From NCBI GenBank assembly GCA_022432975.1, contig CM039508.1:28585008-28649007 (forward strand): 64,000 bases of DNA, written 5' to 3'. A model generated the notes under the pieces. The model was given only the letters and a program-made list of their open reading frames with translations. It searched no databases and was not told the DNA's origin. Below are positions 1-11,806 of the stretch, piece by piece. Within the stretch, counting starts at the first letter, position 1, and each line of letters opens with the position of its first letter. A program made the translations under genes and the position numbers. Source of the stretch: Begonia masoniana (lineage: Eukaryota > Streptophyta > Magnoliopsida > Cucurbitales > Begoniaceae).

Positions 1-477
1 TGTCTTGCAATGAGCTTTTTAAGAGGAACACAAGGCATAACATAGACTAAATTTTGTCATCATAAAAAAATAGGAATTCAACTTAATTAATTTAATCATG
101 AATATTATTTATTATAAGTTTATATGTAGATATATATCTTTCTCATAAAAAATACCATTTGAAATAAGTATTTGGACATAGTAAAATGTTTTGATGTGAA
201 CCAAAGTACCACCAAACTCAAACTCAAACTCAAACTCAATAACTACAACTCATTACAAAATAGAGGAGGCCCAACGACAAGCTTGAGGAGCAAGGACAAA
301 CCCAAAAAGAAGCATAAAATCCTCCCAATTTTGCTTATGGAGATTCAAGAGAAAGAACCGTCAAAACATGAGCAAATACTAATAAGTTGCGTGAAGATGT
401 ATGGAGATACATGAATATGCATGTAGATGCATGCAGATGCAAAAATGTCAACGTTGGCATGCCCACCAGCAAGGTAG
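1..477. other. AT-rich non-coding flank
   Basis: No coding sequence is convincing here. The stretch has a short hexamer run (AAACTC, four units near 214-243) and an ATGCA-rich run near 400-440. The last 38 bases before element A (445-482) reappear near 4344-4381, which matters for judging the assembly. Together with the GC-rich sequence after 22493, this is the pre-insertion target of element A. It may be an older LTR, but I cannot assign a family. Confidence 0.5.
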
Positions 478-482
478 TGCGT
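478..482. repeat. Left target-site duplication of element A (TGCGT)
   Basis: The five bases TGCGT directly precede the TGTAAGG terminus of the left LTR. The same five bases follow the right LTR terminus GTGCTACA at 22489-22493. A 5-bp duplication is usual for Ty3/gypsy integration and fixes the outer borders of the whole nested structure. Confidence 0.85.
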
Positions 483-904
483 TGTAAGGCCCCGAGTTTT
501 ATGAACCCGGTTTGTTACACCTGAACCCGGGTATTACTAAGAAACCTTGGACCGAATTTAAAACTTTCTACGGAATTCAAATTTTTAACGTTTGATAAAA
601 CATGAAGACTTGCAGCGGAAAAATTCTTCGAGCAAAATAGAATTGAGCAAAACTATGCAACAGTGTTTGAATGATTGATTAAAATATTAAGAAAATAATT
701 CATCCGGAAGGGATAAAGGTTTAAGCGTAAATTACTTAAAATTTAAGAAAGTCAAACACATCATCCGGAGAACGAAGTCAACCGGAAGGAACTGGCTTAG
801 CAAATAGAAGGCTTTTCCTAATAACAAAACGACAAAGTTTTGGCTACATCATCCGGTCACAAAACGACAAAGTACATCCTTTATCTACCGGTGACGTCAG
901 CCGG

Positions 905-3650
905 ATGATTTCTTCATCCGATCGACTTTACCCTACATCCACCGGTGACGTCAGCCGGATGATTTCCTCATCCGATCGACTTTACTCTACATCCACCGGT
1001 GACGTCAGCCGGATGATTTCCTCATCCGATCGACTTTACTCTACATCCACCGGTGACGTCAGCCGGATGATTTCCTCATCCGATCGACTTTACTCTACAT
1101 CCACCGGTGACGTCAGCCGGATGATTTCCTCATCCGATCGACTTTACTCTACATCCACCGGTGACGTCAGCCGGATGATTTCCTCATCCGATCGACTTTA
1201 CTCTACATCCACCGGTGACGTCAGCCGGATGATTTCCTCATCCGATCGACTTTACTCTACATCCACCGGTGACGTCAGCCGGATGATTTCCTCATCCGAT
1301 CGACTTTACTCTACATCCACCGGTGACGTCAGCCGGATGATTTCCTCATCCGATCGACTTTACTCTACATCCACCGGTGACGTCAGCCGGATGATTTCCT
1401 CATCCGATCGACTTTACTCTACATCCACCGGTGACGTCAGCCGGATGATTTCCTCATCCGATCGACTTTACTCTACATCCACCGGTGACGTCAGCCGGAT
1501 GATTTCCTCATCCGATCGACTTTACTCTACATCCACCGGTGACGTCAGCCGGATGATTTCCTCATCCGATCGACTTTACTCTACATCCACCGGTGACGTC
1601 AGCCGGATGATTTCCTCATCCGATCGACTTTACTCTACATCCACCGGTGACGTCAGCCGGATGATTTCCTCATCCGATCGACTTTACTCTACATCCACCG
1701 GTGACGTCAGCCGGATGATTTCCTCATCCGATCGACTTTACTCTACATCCACCGGTGACGTCAGCCGGATGATTTCCTCATCCGATCGACTTTACTCTAC
1801 ATCCACCGGTGACGTCAGCCGGATGATTTCCTCATCCGATCGACTTTACTCTACATCCACCGGTGACGTCAGCCGGATGATTTCCTCATCCGATCGACTT
1901 TACTCTACATCCACCGGTGACGTCAGCCGGATGATTTCCTCATCCGATCGACTTTACTCTACATCCACCGGTGACGTCAGCCGGATGATTTCCTCATCCG
2001 ATCGACTTTACTCTACATCCACCGGTGACGTCAGCCGGATGATTTCCTCATCCGATCGACTTTACTCTACATCCACCGGTGACGTCAGCCGGATGATTTC
2101 CTCATCCGATCGACTTTACTCTACATCCACCGGTGACGTCAGCCGGATGATTTCCTCATCCGATCGACTTTACTCTACATCCACCGGTGACGTCAGCCGG
2201 ATGATTTCCTCATCCGATCGACTTTACTCTACATCCACCGGTGACGTCAGCCGGATGATTTCCTCATCCGATCGACTTTACTCTACATCCACCGGTGACG
2301 TCAGCCGGATGATTTCCTCATCCGATCGACTTTACTCTACATCCACCGGTGACGTCAGCCGGATGATTTCCTCATCCGATCGACTTTACTCTACATCCAC
2401 CGGTGACGTCAGCCGGATGATTTCCTCATCCGATCGACTTTACTCTACATCCACCGGTGACGTCAGCCGGATGATTTCCTCATCCGATCGACTTTACTCT
2501 ACATCCACCGGTGACGTCAGCCGGATGATTTCCTCATCCGATCGACTTTACTCTACATCCACCGGTGACGTCAGCCGGATGATTTCCTCATCCGATCGAC
2601 TTTACTCTACATCCACCGGTGACGTCAGCCGGATGATTTCCTCATCCGATCGACTTTACTCTACATCCACCGGTGACGTCAGCCGGATGATTTCCTCATC
2701 CGATCGACTTTACTCTACATCCACCGGTGACGTCAGCCGGATGATTTCCTCATCCGATCGACTTTACTCTACATCCACCGGTGACGTCAGCCGGATGATT
2801 TCCTCATCCGATCGACTTTACTCTACATCCACCGGTGACGTCAGCCGGATGATTTCCTCATCCGATCGACTTTACTCTACATCCACCGGTGACGTCAGCC
2901 GGATGATTTCCTCATCCGATCGACTTTACTCTACATCCACCGGTGACGTCAGCCGGATGATTTCCTCATCCGATCGACTTTACTCTACATCCACCGGTGA
3001 CGTCAGCCGGATGATTTCCTCATCCGATCGACTTTACTCTACATCCACCGGTGACGTCAGCCGGATGATTTCCTCATCCGATCGACTTTACTCTACATCC
3101 ACCGGTGACGTCAGCCGGATGATTTCCTCATCCGATCGACTTTACTCTACATCCACCGGTGACGTCAGCCGGATGATTTCCTCATCCGATCGACTTTACT
3201 CTACATCCACCGGTGACGTCAGCCGGATGATTTCCTCATCCGATCGACTTTACTCTACATCCACCGGTGACGTCAGCCGGATGATTTCCTCATCCGATCG
3301 ACTTTACTCTACATCCACCGGTGACGTCAGCCGGATGATTTCCTCATCCGATCGACTTTACTCTACATCCACCGGTGACGTCAGCCGGATGATTTCCTCA
3401 TCCGATCGACTTTACTCTACATCCACCGGTGACGTCAGCCGGATGATTTCCTCATCCGATCGACTTTACTCTACATCCACCGGTGACGTCAGCCGGATGA
3501 TTTCCTCATCCGATCGACTTTACTCTACATCCACCGGTGACGTCAGCCGGATGATTTCCTCATCCGATCGACTTTACTCTACATCCACCGGTGACGTCAG
3601 CCGGATGATTTCCTCATCCGATCGACTTTACTCTACATCCACCGGTGAAA
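905..3650. repeat. 54-bp tandem array, about 51 near-identical units
   Basis: The unit is 54 bases, a multiple of three, so it yields a spurious 925-residue reading frame with an 18-residue period. All units after the first few appear identical. Each contains the palindrome TGACGTCA (a bZIP/ASF-1-type core), the hexamer ACCGGT, and a CGGATGA/TCATCCG inverted repeat with a 5-base loop. The same unit occurs only about four times in the right LTR (11600-11806) and in the second left copy (about 4790-4980). In element orientation the array lies 400-600 bases before the LTR 3' end, so it may be in transcribed R/U5 sequence and not only promoter. Confidence 0.9.
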
Positions 3651-4381
3651 TTGGGAGTTGGATCAACTCTCCCAAAGTATAAATATCCACTGTTTTATTA
3701 AGGGTTGGATTAGTTCCCTTAACAGTAAAACTGCTTAACTACTGTTTCCATTGTTCAATCCTTCCATGCAAGCATGCATTCAAATTCATTTTCGTATACT
3801 TTTAAAACATGATGCATACACACAGACACATCCCAGTAACAAAATCCTAAAGTTTGCTGATTGTAGGCAACGAAGCACAAGCCAAAAACTTTTTATCCGG
3901 ATTCTGGTGTTATCGGTTAGGAGTGCCGCGGACCTCACTAGAACCCTAAAGAAATTTAAGCAATCTTTCTATCCCATTCTCAAGCATTCTGAAACTTAAG
4001 TGGACGTGAGGAGTCTATTCACCACGCATTTTTTCCCCCAAAAGTTTCACCCATACCTCGAAGGTCTACAATCATTCACAGCATACACAAAATCCCCACA
4101 TTGCACTCCCTCAGCTATCTAACTGCTTAAAACGAAGAGGCATGCGGAAAACTTACCTAAGTTGAAGGAGAGTCGAGGGAGGAAGAATTCGCCCGAAAGT
4201 TTCTGCTGAAGAGTTGAAGGCGGAGGAGGAGAACTAAGGGAATTAGTGGCGGCTACCGAGCACTAAACCCCAAATCTCTAACCTTAATACATTATTCTTT
4301 TTTTTTTTTTTTTTTAAATCTCTAAATACTTCTGCCTTGCTAAATGTCAACGTTGGCATGCCCCACCACAGGTCTTGGCGT

Positions 4382-6523
4382 TTAAGGCCCTCCCGATTTT
4401 TATGAAACCCGGTTTGTTACACCTGAACCCCGTATTACTAAGAAACCTGGACCGAATTTAAAACTTTCTACGGAATTCAAATTTTAACGTTTGATAAAAC
4501 ATGAAGACTTGCAGCGAAAATTTTCGACAAAAATAGAAATTGAGCAACTATGCAACAGTGTTGAATGATTGATTAAAATATTAGAAAATAATTCATCCGG
4601 AAGGGAGTAACGGTTTAAGCGTAAATTACTTAAAATTAAGAAAGTCAAACACATCATCCGGAGAACGAAGTCAACCGGAAGGAACTGGCTAGCAAATAGA
4701 AGGCTTTCCTAATAACAAAACGACAAAGTTTTGGCTACATCATCCGGTCACAAAACGACAAAGTACATCCTTTATCTACCGGTGACGTCAGCCGGATGAT
4801 TTCTTCATCCGATCGACTTTACCCTACATCCACCGGTGACGTCAGCCGGAGATTTTCCTCATCCGATCGACTTTACTCTACAATCCACCGGTGAACGTCA
4901 GCCGGATGATTTCCTCATCCGATCGACTTTACTCTCATCCACCGGTGACGTCAGCCGCTGATTTCCTCATCCGATCGACTTAACGACAAGTTCCCAACCC
5001 ATATCTTCCGATGGCTTCCACTGAAGACATCTTCCAATAGACAACTAAACAACAACTCAATCTCTGCCGGTAGACTTCATCTATCGATAGAGAACGGAAT
5101 CACATTTTATCCACTTCATGGCTTACAATCACAACTCTAATCACAGAAAAGCGTTACTCACTTCACTGAAACATTCAGAAATAATTCAAATCGTTGCATT
5201 TCTCGAATCCAGTAAAAATCCAGTATTAGAACTAACGGAATACTAATATCAGAAGGGTCTCAAAATATTTTTGAAAACATCCAAGTAACTTCTTTCATTA
5301 GAAAGTTTAACATACTCAATTTGAAATCAATGTTCACTAAACCTTCACAGCCACAGACACCAGTTAAACCGCCCCATCAGCTGCCGGTCAGTTACAAGGA
5401 TGCACTCCTCCAACCAGTCTAGTCCTCAGTAGACTCAGAAAGCACACCTGTTATCACTTCTTCACCTACATCACAAAACTCATCTATTAGCCTAATGCTA
5501 AGCAAGTAAAGCAATGATGAAATGGAAATGCTGAAACATAAAGCTTCCTAAACATGCAGTTTCTACTTTCTCATCTCAGTTGCATATCAATCGTTCTGTT
5601 CAGATCCTCCTGTGAAGTTGGGAGTTGGATCAACTCTCCCAAAGTATAATATCCACTGTCTCATTAAGGGGCGGATTAATTCCCTTAACAGTAAGGCTGA
5701 TTCACTGTTCAGATCCCCCTGTGAAATTGGGAGTTGGATCAACTCTCCCAAAGTATAAATATCCACTGTTTTATTAAGGGTTGGATTAGTTCCCTTAACA
5801 GTAAAACTGATTCACATAACTGTTTCAATATGTTCAATCCTTACCATGCCAGCATGCATTCAAATTCATTTTCGTATACTTTTAAAACATGATGCATACA
5901 CACAGACACATCCCAGTAAACACAATCCTAACGTTTTGTGATGTAGGCCCGAAGGCACAAGCAAAACTTACTTACCTGGATTCCTGGTGTATACTCGGTT
6001 AGGAGTTGCCTCGGAAATGCTCACCTAGAACCATAAACTGAACATTAAGCCAATCTTTACTAATCCCCATTCTAAAGCATTCTGAAACTTAAGTGGACCG
6101 TTAGGAGTTCTATTCACCAAGCATTTTCCAAAATTTTCACCCCAACCCGAAATCTACACTCATTCACAGCATACACAAAATCCCACATTGCACTCCCTCA
6201 GCTATCTAACTGCTTAAACTTAAGAGGAATGAGGAAAACTTACCTAAGTTGAAGGAGAGTCGAGGGAGGAAGAATTCGCCCGAAAGTTTTCTGCTGAAGA
6301 GTTGAAGGCCGGGAGAGAAATAAGGGAATTAGTGGCGGCTACCGAGCACTAAACCCCAAATCTCTAACCTTAAATACATTATTCTTTTTTTTTTAAATCT
6401 CTAATTACCTTTCTGCCCTTGCCTAATCATTGATTAACCTAATCAATAACTCCCCCAACCCTTCTATAAAAGTACGTTATTAACAATAACTCAAATTTTG
6501 ACTCAATGGAATCGGGTGCTACA
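4382..6523 (-). repeat. Element A left (3') LTR, normal length, low-quality sequence
   Basis: This LTR runs to GTGCTACA at 6523 and is about 2.14 kb, matching the right LTR after removal of element B. It carries about four 54-bp units. Up to about 5020 it has many single-base insertions and losses relative to the other copies, including loss of the terminal TG at the start. Beyond that it matches the right LTR closely. On the minus strand this is the 3' LTR. Confidence 0.8.
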
Positions 6524-6540
6524 ATCTACCCTCCTTAAAA
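6524..6540 (-). other. Polypurine tract of element A
   Basis: Read on the minus strand, this purine-rich stretch (TTAAGGAGGGTAGAT) ends directly at the TGTAGCACC start of the 3' LTR. It is the expected plus-strand primer site. Confidence 0.8.
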
Positions 6541-6562
6541 GAATTTTGTCCTCAAAATTCAG

Positions 6563-7151
6563 TACCTGAATAATTCTGGATATTGGTCCATCATGTCTTG
6601 CTGGTGCTCCCAAGTTGTCTCCTCTACATTCTGTTGTACCATAAAACTTTCACTAGTGGAACCTCTTTGTTGCGCAATACCTTCACTGCATAGTCTAGGA
6701 TCCTTACAGGTTTCTCCTCATATGCAAGAGTAGGAAGAACTTCGATACTCTGCTGTTCCACAATCTGAGAAGGGTCTCGTACACATTTCTTAAGCATGGA
6801 GATATGAAACACATCATGGATTCCATCCATAGAGGTTGGTAGCTGTAGCTGGTAGGCTGTTTTCCCAATCCTTTTCAAGATCAAGAATGGTCCAATGTAT
6901 CTGGGGTTCAACTTTCCTCTCTTCCCAAATCTCACGACTCCTTTGAATGGTGACACCTTGAGAAAAACTTCATCACCAATCGCAAATTCCAATTCTCTAC
7001 GCCTGCAATCCGCATAACTCTTCTGTCGACTCTGAGCTGCCAAAATTCTCTGTCGGATGAGGGCAACTTTCTCAACAGTTTGTTGCACCATGTTAGGACC
7101 AAGCAACTGTGCTTCACCAACTTCATCCCAATATAAAGGAGATCTGCATTT
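6563..7151 (-). pseudogene. Element A integrase C-terminus and chromodomain (broken)
   Basis: The frame 7106-6624 encodes the integrase C-terminal part: a GDEVFLKVSP-type segment, then a GKLNPRYIGPF block. The start of a chromodomain follows, with the signatures EEKPVRILD and VKVLWYN. A one-base shift near 6620 puts the conserved chromodomain tail (TTWE region) in another frame. A TGA replaces the conserved Trp codon at the boundary with the catalytic core near 7150. In live Tekay elements this tail directs insertion to chromatin. Here it cannot be made from one frame. Confidence 0.85.
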
Positions 7152-7601
7152 TCATCCATATAATGCCTCGTATGGTGCCATGCCTATTGTTGCTTGAAAA
7201 CTGTTATTATAAGAGAATTCAATCAATGGTATAAACTTACTCCAAGAACCTTGAAATTCCAGCACACATGCACGAAGCACATCCTCCAACGTTTGGATTG
7301 TTCTCTCGGATTGTCCATCAGTTTGAGGATGAAAGGCTGTGCTAAAACTAAGTTGTGTTCCCATGGTCTTGTGCAAACTCTTCCAAAACTTAGATGTAAA
7401 TCTGGAGTCTCGGTCTGAAACTATAGAACTTGGAACTCCATGCAATCTGACAATCTCTTGCATGTACAATTCAGCAAGCTGATCCATTGAGTAAGTTACC
7501 TTAATTGGCAGAAAATGAGCAGATTTGGTTAGACGGTCGACTATAACCCAAATTGCATCATGTACCTTAGCTGTTCTAGGTAATCCAACGACAAAATCCA
7601 T
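7152..7601 (-). pseudogene. Element A integrase catalytic core
   Basis: This open 149-codon stretch has the integrase core features of Ty3/gypsy: MDFVVGLPR, an Asp in [12 protein letters not shown], and the [11 protein letters not shown] block containing the second Asp and following Glu region. Stops bound it on both sides where Trp codons are expected (TAG near 7602 and TGA near 7151). It would have been continuous with the RNase H and chromodomain frames. The core itself looks intact. Confidence 0.85.
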
Positions 7602-7613
7602 TGTTATTTGTTC

Positions 7614-8684
7614 CTATTTCCATTCAGGAACTGGTAAAGGTTGCAATTTTCCTGAGGGTCTCTGATGCTCGGCTTTAATCTGTTGACAACACAAACACGA
7701 TTCAACGTATTCTGCCACACTTCGTTTCATGCCTGGCCACCAGTAGTGCTGTTTAAGATCCTTGTAAATCTTGGTACTCCCAGGGTGGACAGAAAATCTG
7801 GAAGAATGCGCTTCGGAAAGAATCTCATCACGAAGTTTCTTAATGGCTGGGACAAACCACCTATTTCTAAACTTGAGGATCCCATTAGCAGAATAGTTAA
7901 GATCTGATTGGTCCGTAGAATTCATGCTTGACTTGTACTTGTTACACTCATCATCATTCGTCTGAGCTTCCTTAATTTTCTCTAGAATGGTAGGCTCTAA
8001 GGTTATGGCTGATAGTATAGCTGATACACTGATTACTGCTTTTAGGTTAAATTTTTGGAATTCTGACTCTAAAGCTAATGGCATACTGAAAATCATAGAT
8101 GGGGTTGATGTTGTTACTCTACTCAAAGCATCAGCCACAACATTCGCCTTGCCAGGATGATATTTTATTTCAAAGTCATAGTCCTTGACAAATTCTAACC
8201 ACCGACGCTGTCTCATGTTAAATTCCTTCTGTGTGAAAATATACTTCAGACTTTTATGATCTGAAAATATCTCACAGGACTGTCCATATAAGTAATGCCT
8301 CCAAATCTTAAGTGCAAAAACCACGGCAGCTAATTCTAAGTCATGCGTAGGGTCATTCTTCTCATGGGTTTTCAATTGTCTAGAGGCATAAGCTATTACT
8401 TTACCATTCTGCATTAACACACAACCCAGACCAATTTTGGACGCATCACAATAAATACTAAATTTGCCCTCTTCAGCTGGAAGGGTTAAAATTGGAGCAT
8501 TGGTCAGTTTCTGCTTCAAGGTCATGAAACTACGTTCACATTCATCCGTCCATATATACTTCACATTTTTCCTTGTTAACTTAGTAAGGGGTGTAGCAAT
8601 CTTTGAAAATCCTTCAATGAACTTTCTTTAATATCCTGCTAATCCAAGAAAACTTCGGATATCAGTGGCATTCTTCGGTTGAGG
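7614..8684 (-). pseudogene. Element A RT connection, RNase H and integrase zinc-finger region
   Basis: The main frame 8564-7614 begins in the RT/RNase H connection ([11 protein letters not shown]). It carries RNase H motifs: YCDAS, the [12 protein letters not shown] helix, FSDHKSL and NVVADALSR. It then enters the HHCC zinc finger of integrase, with HPGSTK and CLCCQQ. Between 8684 and 8564 two further stops break the RT-RNase H link: a TGA at the Trp of a KEWP-like block and a TAA in the GYYRKF-like block. Most of these stops fit G-to-A change at Trp codons. Confidence 0.85.
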
Positions 8685-11060
8685 TCATTCCTTAATTGCT
8701 TGAACCTTAGCTGGGTCAACAGATATCTCATCTCCAGAGATCACATGACCAAGAAAATGAACTTTGTCCAACCAAAACTCACACTTAGAAAATTTGGCAT
8801 AAAGTTGGTGCTGCCTCAGTAATCCTAACACCAAGCTTAAGTGTCCTGCATGCTCTTCCTTAGTTCTAGAATAGATTAGAATGTCATCTATGAATACTAT
8901 GACAAATTTGTCCAAAAACTCGTGAAACACCCTATTCATGAGGTCCATGAAGGCTGCTGGAGAATTTGTCAAACCAAAAGACATAACCAAAAACTCATAA
9001 TGTCCATACCTTGTGCGAAAAGCAGTCTTTGGGATATCTTCAGTTTTAACCTTTAGCTGGTAATAACCAGACCTCAAGTCAATCTTGGAGAAAACTCTCG
9101 CACCCTTAAGCTGGTCAAATAAGTCATCAATCCTCGGCAAAGGGTACTTGTTCTTGACAGTTAGTTTATTCAATTCTCTATAATCTATGCACATACGCAT
9201 TGATCCATCTTTCTTTTTGACAAAAAGGACCGGTGCACCCCATGGTGAAAAGCTAGGGCGTATGAACCCTTTATCCAACAATTCCTCTAACTGTTTCTTT
9301 AATTCTTTAAGTTCTGTTGGTGCCAGTCTATATGGATTTTTAGACACAGGCTCGGCTCCGGGGTAAATATCTACAACAAATTCAATTTCCCTATCTGGTG
9401 GCAAACCAGGAAGGTCATCCAAGAATACTTCGGGGAAGTCTTGGACAATCAGGACATTCTGAGGGTTTGCTTTTCCTACAAGCTGTGTGTCTAAAACGCT
9501 AGCTAAGAAGCACAAATACTCTCCACACAGGGAAGGCCTTGTGTTAATAGAAGTCATCACAGACATTCCCTTACTCTTCTTTGAAGCTTGAAAGGTATGC
9601 TTCAAACTACCAGGGGGTTGGAAGCTAACTATTCCAGTTCTACAATCTATTGTGGCATGATGTTTAAACAACCAGTCCATTCCTAGGATTACATCGAATC
9701 CTATTATATCCATAACTATAAGGTCAGCAGGTAGACTTATATTTCCTACTAACACTTCACTGTCAAGCATCACTTGGTTAGAGTGCATGCGTTCACCAGA
9801 AGGCAATGCAACATTAAACACATGCATGGAAGGGGTAGACTGTACATCTAACTTAATAGCAAAAGCAGATGCTATAAATGAATGTGTTGCACCAGAATCT
9901 ATTAAAGTAAAAGCAGGCACAGAGTTGATCAATATTGTACCTGACACCACAGCAGGCTGTTCTTCATTCCCCGACTCCATCATGGAGAAAATTCTTGGTT
10001 TAACCATAGCAGGGCCACTCTTAGGAACCGGACAGTCTCTACTAATGTGACCAACCTTGTTACAGTTGTAGCATCTGGTGACTTTAGGCTTCGAGCACTC
10101 TTTGTATGTGTGTCCAACCTCCTCACAGTTGAAACACTTCCCAAAGCCCATTCTGCACTCACCCGGGTGGTTCTTCAAACATTTAGGACACTGGGGAAAT
10201 TTCCTGACATTCTGCACCTTTCCCCCTACTCCTTGGCTATTTTGGCCTTCACTTGGCCTCTTCGTTCCTCTCTGTTGGTGTGGCTGGTTAAACCTTTGTG
10301 GGACCTCTCTTGGCCTAGCACACATCCTCTCAGCTTCTTCCACTTCCAGAGCAGTGGACACAACCTCGCTGAAGGTCAAGCCTTTAATACCACAGAATTT
10401 AACTCCCTGGTGAATTTCTGGCTTCAGTCCATGAATAAATTTGAACACTTTATCTTCGTCTTTGTGAGCAAAATGTCCAGCAAACCTGGACAGAGATTCA
10501 AATTGCCTACTGTACTCAGCCACTGATCCTGTCTGCTTCAAGTTCAGGAATTCCAACTTCTTTGCTGTCTGGACTGTGCTGCTGAAATACTTCTCGTAGA
10601 AAATGTCCTTGAATTGTGACCAGGACATTGCCAAAACATCTGTGGTGGTCTCCATTGTCTCCCACCAGAGTTGAGCTTCACCAGCTAAATGAAAGGTTGC
10701 CAATGTGACCTTGTCTCCTTCTCCGATGTTGGCACACCTAAACATACTTTCAATCTTCCTAAGACATCCATCAGCAATTACTGGATCAGATGACTGTCCA
10801 TCGAACGTGGGTGGTCTTAGTCTCCGGAATCTATCTCCAGAATGTTCATTGCTAGAACCGGAGTTAGCACTTCCTTGTACCTCTAGGTTCAACAGTACTC
10901 CTAGTTGGTCAGACTGTTGGCGCACTAAGTCAGTTTGCTGACGCACTAAATCCGTCAGCTGCCTAATCACACTAGGCTCCTCTTCACCCCTCACATTTGG
11001 CATTTCTCTCGGCACTCTAGGTCTTCCCGGGCGTCTGGCCATTGAATTAAATTCCTGCAC
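8685..11060 (-). pseudogene. Element A gag-protease-reverse transcriptase frame
   Basis: This single open frame of 791 codons belongs to a truncated polyprotein. Residues about 75-250 are a retrotransposon gag domain. Two CCHC knuckles follow ([14 protein letters not shown] and [14 protein letters not shown], about residues 310-350). A protease with LIDSGATHS lies near residue 395. RT occupies about residues 570-790, with [18 protein letters not shown] and an intact catalytic FIDDIL. A second Met at residue 7 (MARRPGRP) is a more likely start than the first. The frame ends at a TGA replacing a conserved Trp just after RT. Protein made from it would lack RNase H and integrase. Confidence 0.9.
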
Positions 11061-11180
11061 AGGGTTATTTATACTCTTAAATATCTATGAACTAAGGGTA
11101 ACATAAACACTTACAGTTGTTGAAGTACTTCCATGCAACGATCGGCACTGATGAGTAATCTTTTGAACGGTTTAACTGAA

Positions 11181-11194
11181 TGTCTCTGATACAA
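11181..11194 (-). other. Primer-binding site of element A
   Basis: On the minus strand, immediately inside the 5' LTR end (CTTACA), the sequence reads GTATTGTATCAGAGACA. It resembles the TGGTATCAGAGC site complementary to initiator tRNA-Met, with a few mismatches. Confidence 0.7.
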
Positions 11195-11599
11195 TACTGT
11201 AAGGCCCCGAGTTTTCTGAACCCGGTTTGTTACACCTGAACCCGGGTATTACTAAGAAACCTTGGACCGAATTTAAAACTTTCTACGGAATTCAAATTTT
11301 TAACGTTTGATAAAACATGAAGACTTGCAGCGGAAAAATTCTTCGAGCAAAATAGAATTGAGCAAAACTATGCAACAGTGTTTGAATGATTGATTAAAAT
11401 ATTAAGAAAATAATTCAGCCGGAAGGGATAAAGATTTAGGCGTAAATTACTTAAAATTTAAGAAAGTCAAACACATCATCCGGAGAACGAAGTCAACCGG
11501 AAGGAACTGGCTTAGCAAATAGAAGGCTTTTCCTAATAACAAAACGACAAAGTTTTGGCTACATCATCCGGTCACAAAACGACAAAGTACATCCTTTAT

Positions 11600-11806
11600 C
11601 TACCGGTGACGTCAGCCAGATGATTTCTTCATCTGATCGACTTTACCCTACATCCACCGGTGACGTCAGCAGGATGATTTCCTCATCCGATCGACTTTAC
11701 TCTACATCCACCGGTGACGTCAGCCGGATGATTTCCTCATCCGATCGACTTTACTCTACATCCACCGGTGACGTCAGCCGGATGATTTCCTCATCCGATC
11801 GACTTA
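11600..11806. repeat. Four-unit version of the 54-bp LTR array
   Basis: Four units of the same 54-bp repeat as in 905-3650 lie here, with small changes in the first two. They are followed by LTR sequence (CTTAACGACAAGTTCC) that is absent after the long array. This is probably the ancestral copy number. Confidence 0.9.

Larger units (their letters stand above)
445..4381 (-). repeat. Extra LTR copy of element A plus duplicated 38-bp flank
   Basis: From 483 the sequence follows the right LTR (11198 onward) nearly exactly through the lead-in to the 54-bp array. It then holds about 51 repeat units instead of four and skips straight to the part matching 12546 onward. It continues with many small indels to about 4341 and stops roughly 110 bases short of the LTR end. 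There the flank (445-482) starts again, followed by a second LTR. A target flank inside an element is not expected from retrotransposition. A local tandem duplication or an assembly join explains it better. The noise after 3660 favours an assembly problem. Confidence 0.7.

Noticed and set aside
905..3650. CRISPR-like array
   Set aside because: Units are contiguous, with no variable spacers, in a eukaryotic LTR, and no cas genes are present.
905..3682. 925-residue open reading frame as a repetitive protein gene
   Set aside because: It is a by-product of a 54-base tandem repeat inside an LTR. The unit length is divisible by three and lacks stops, and the transcribed strand of the element is the opposite one.
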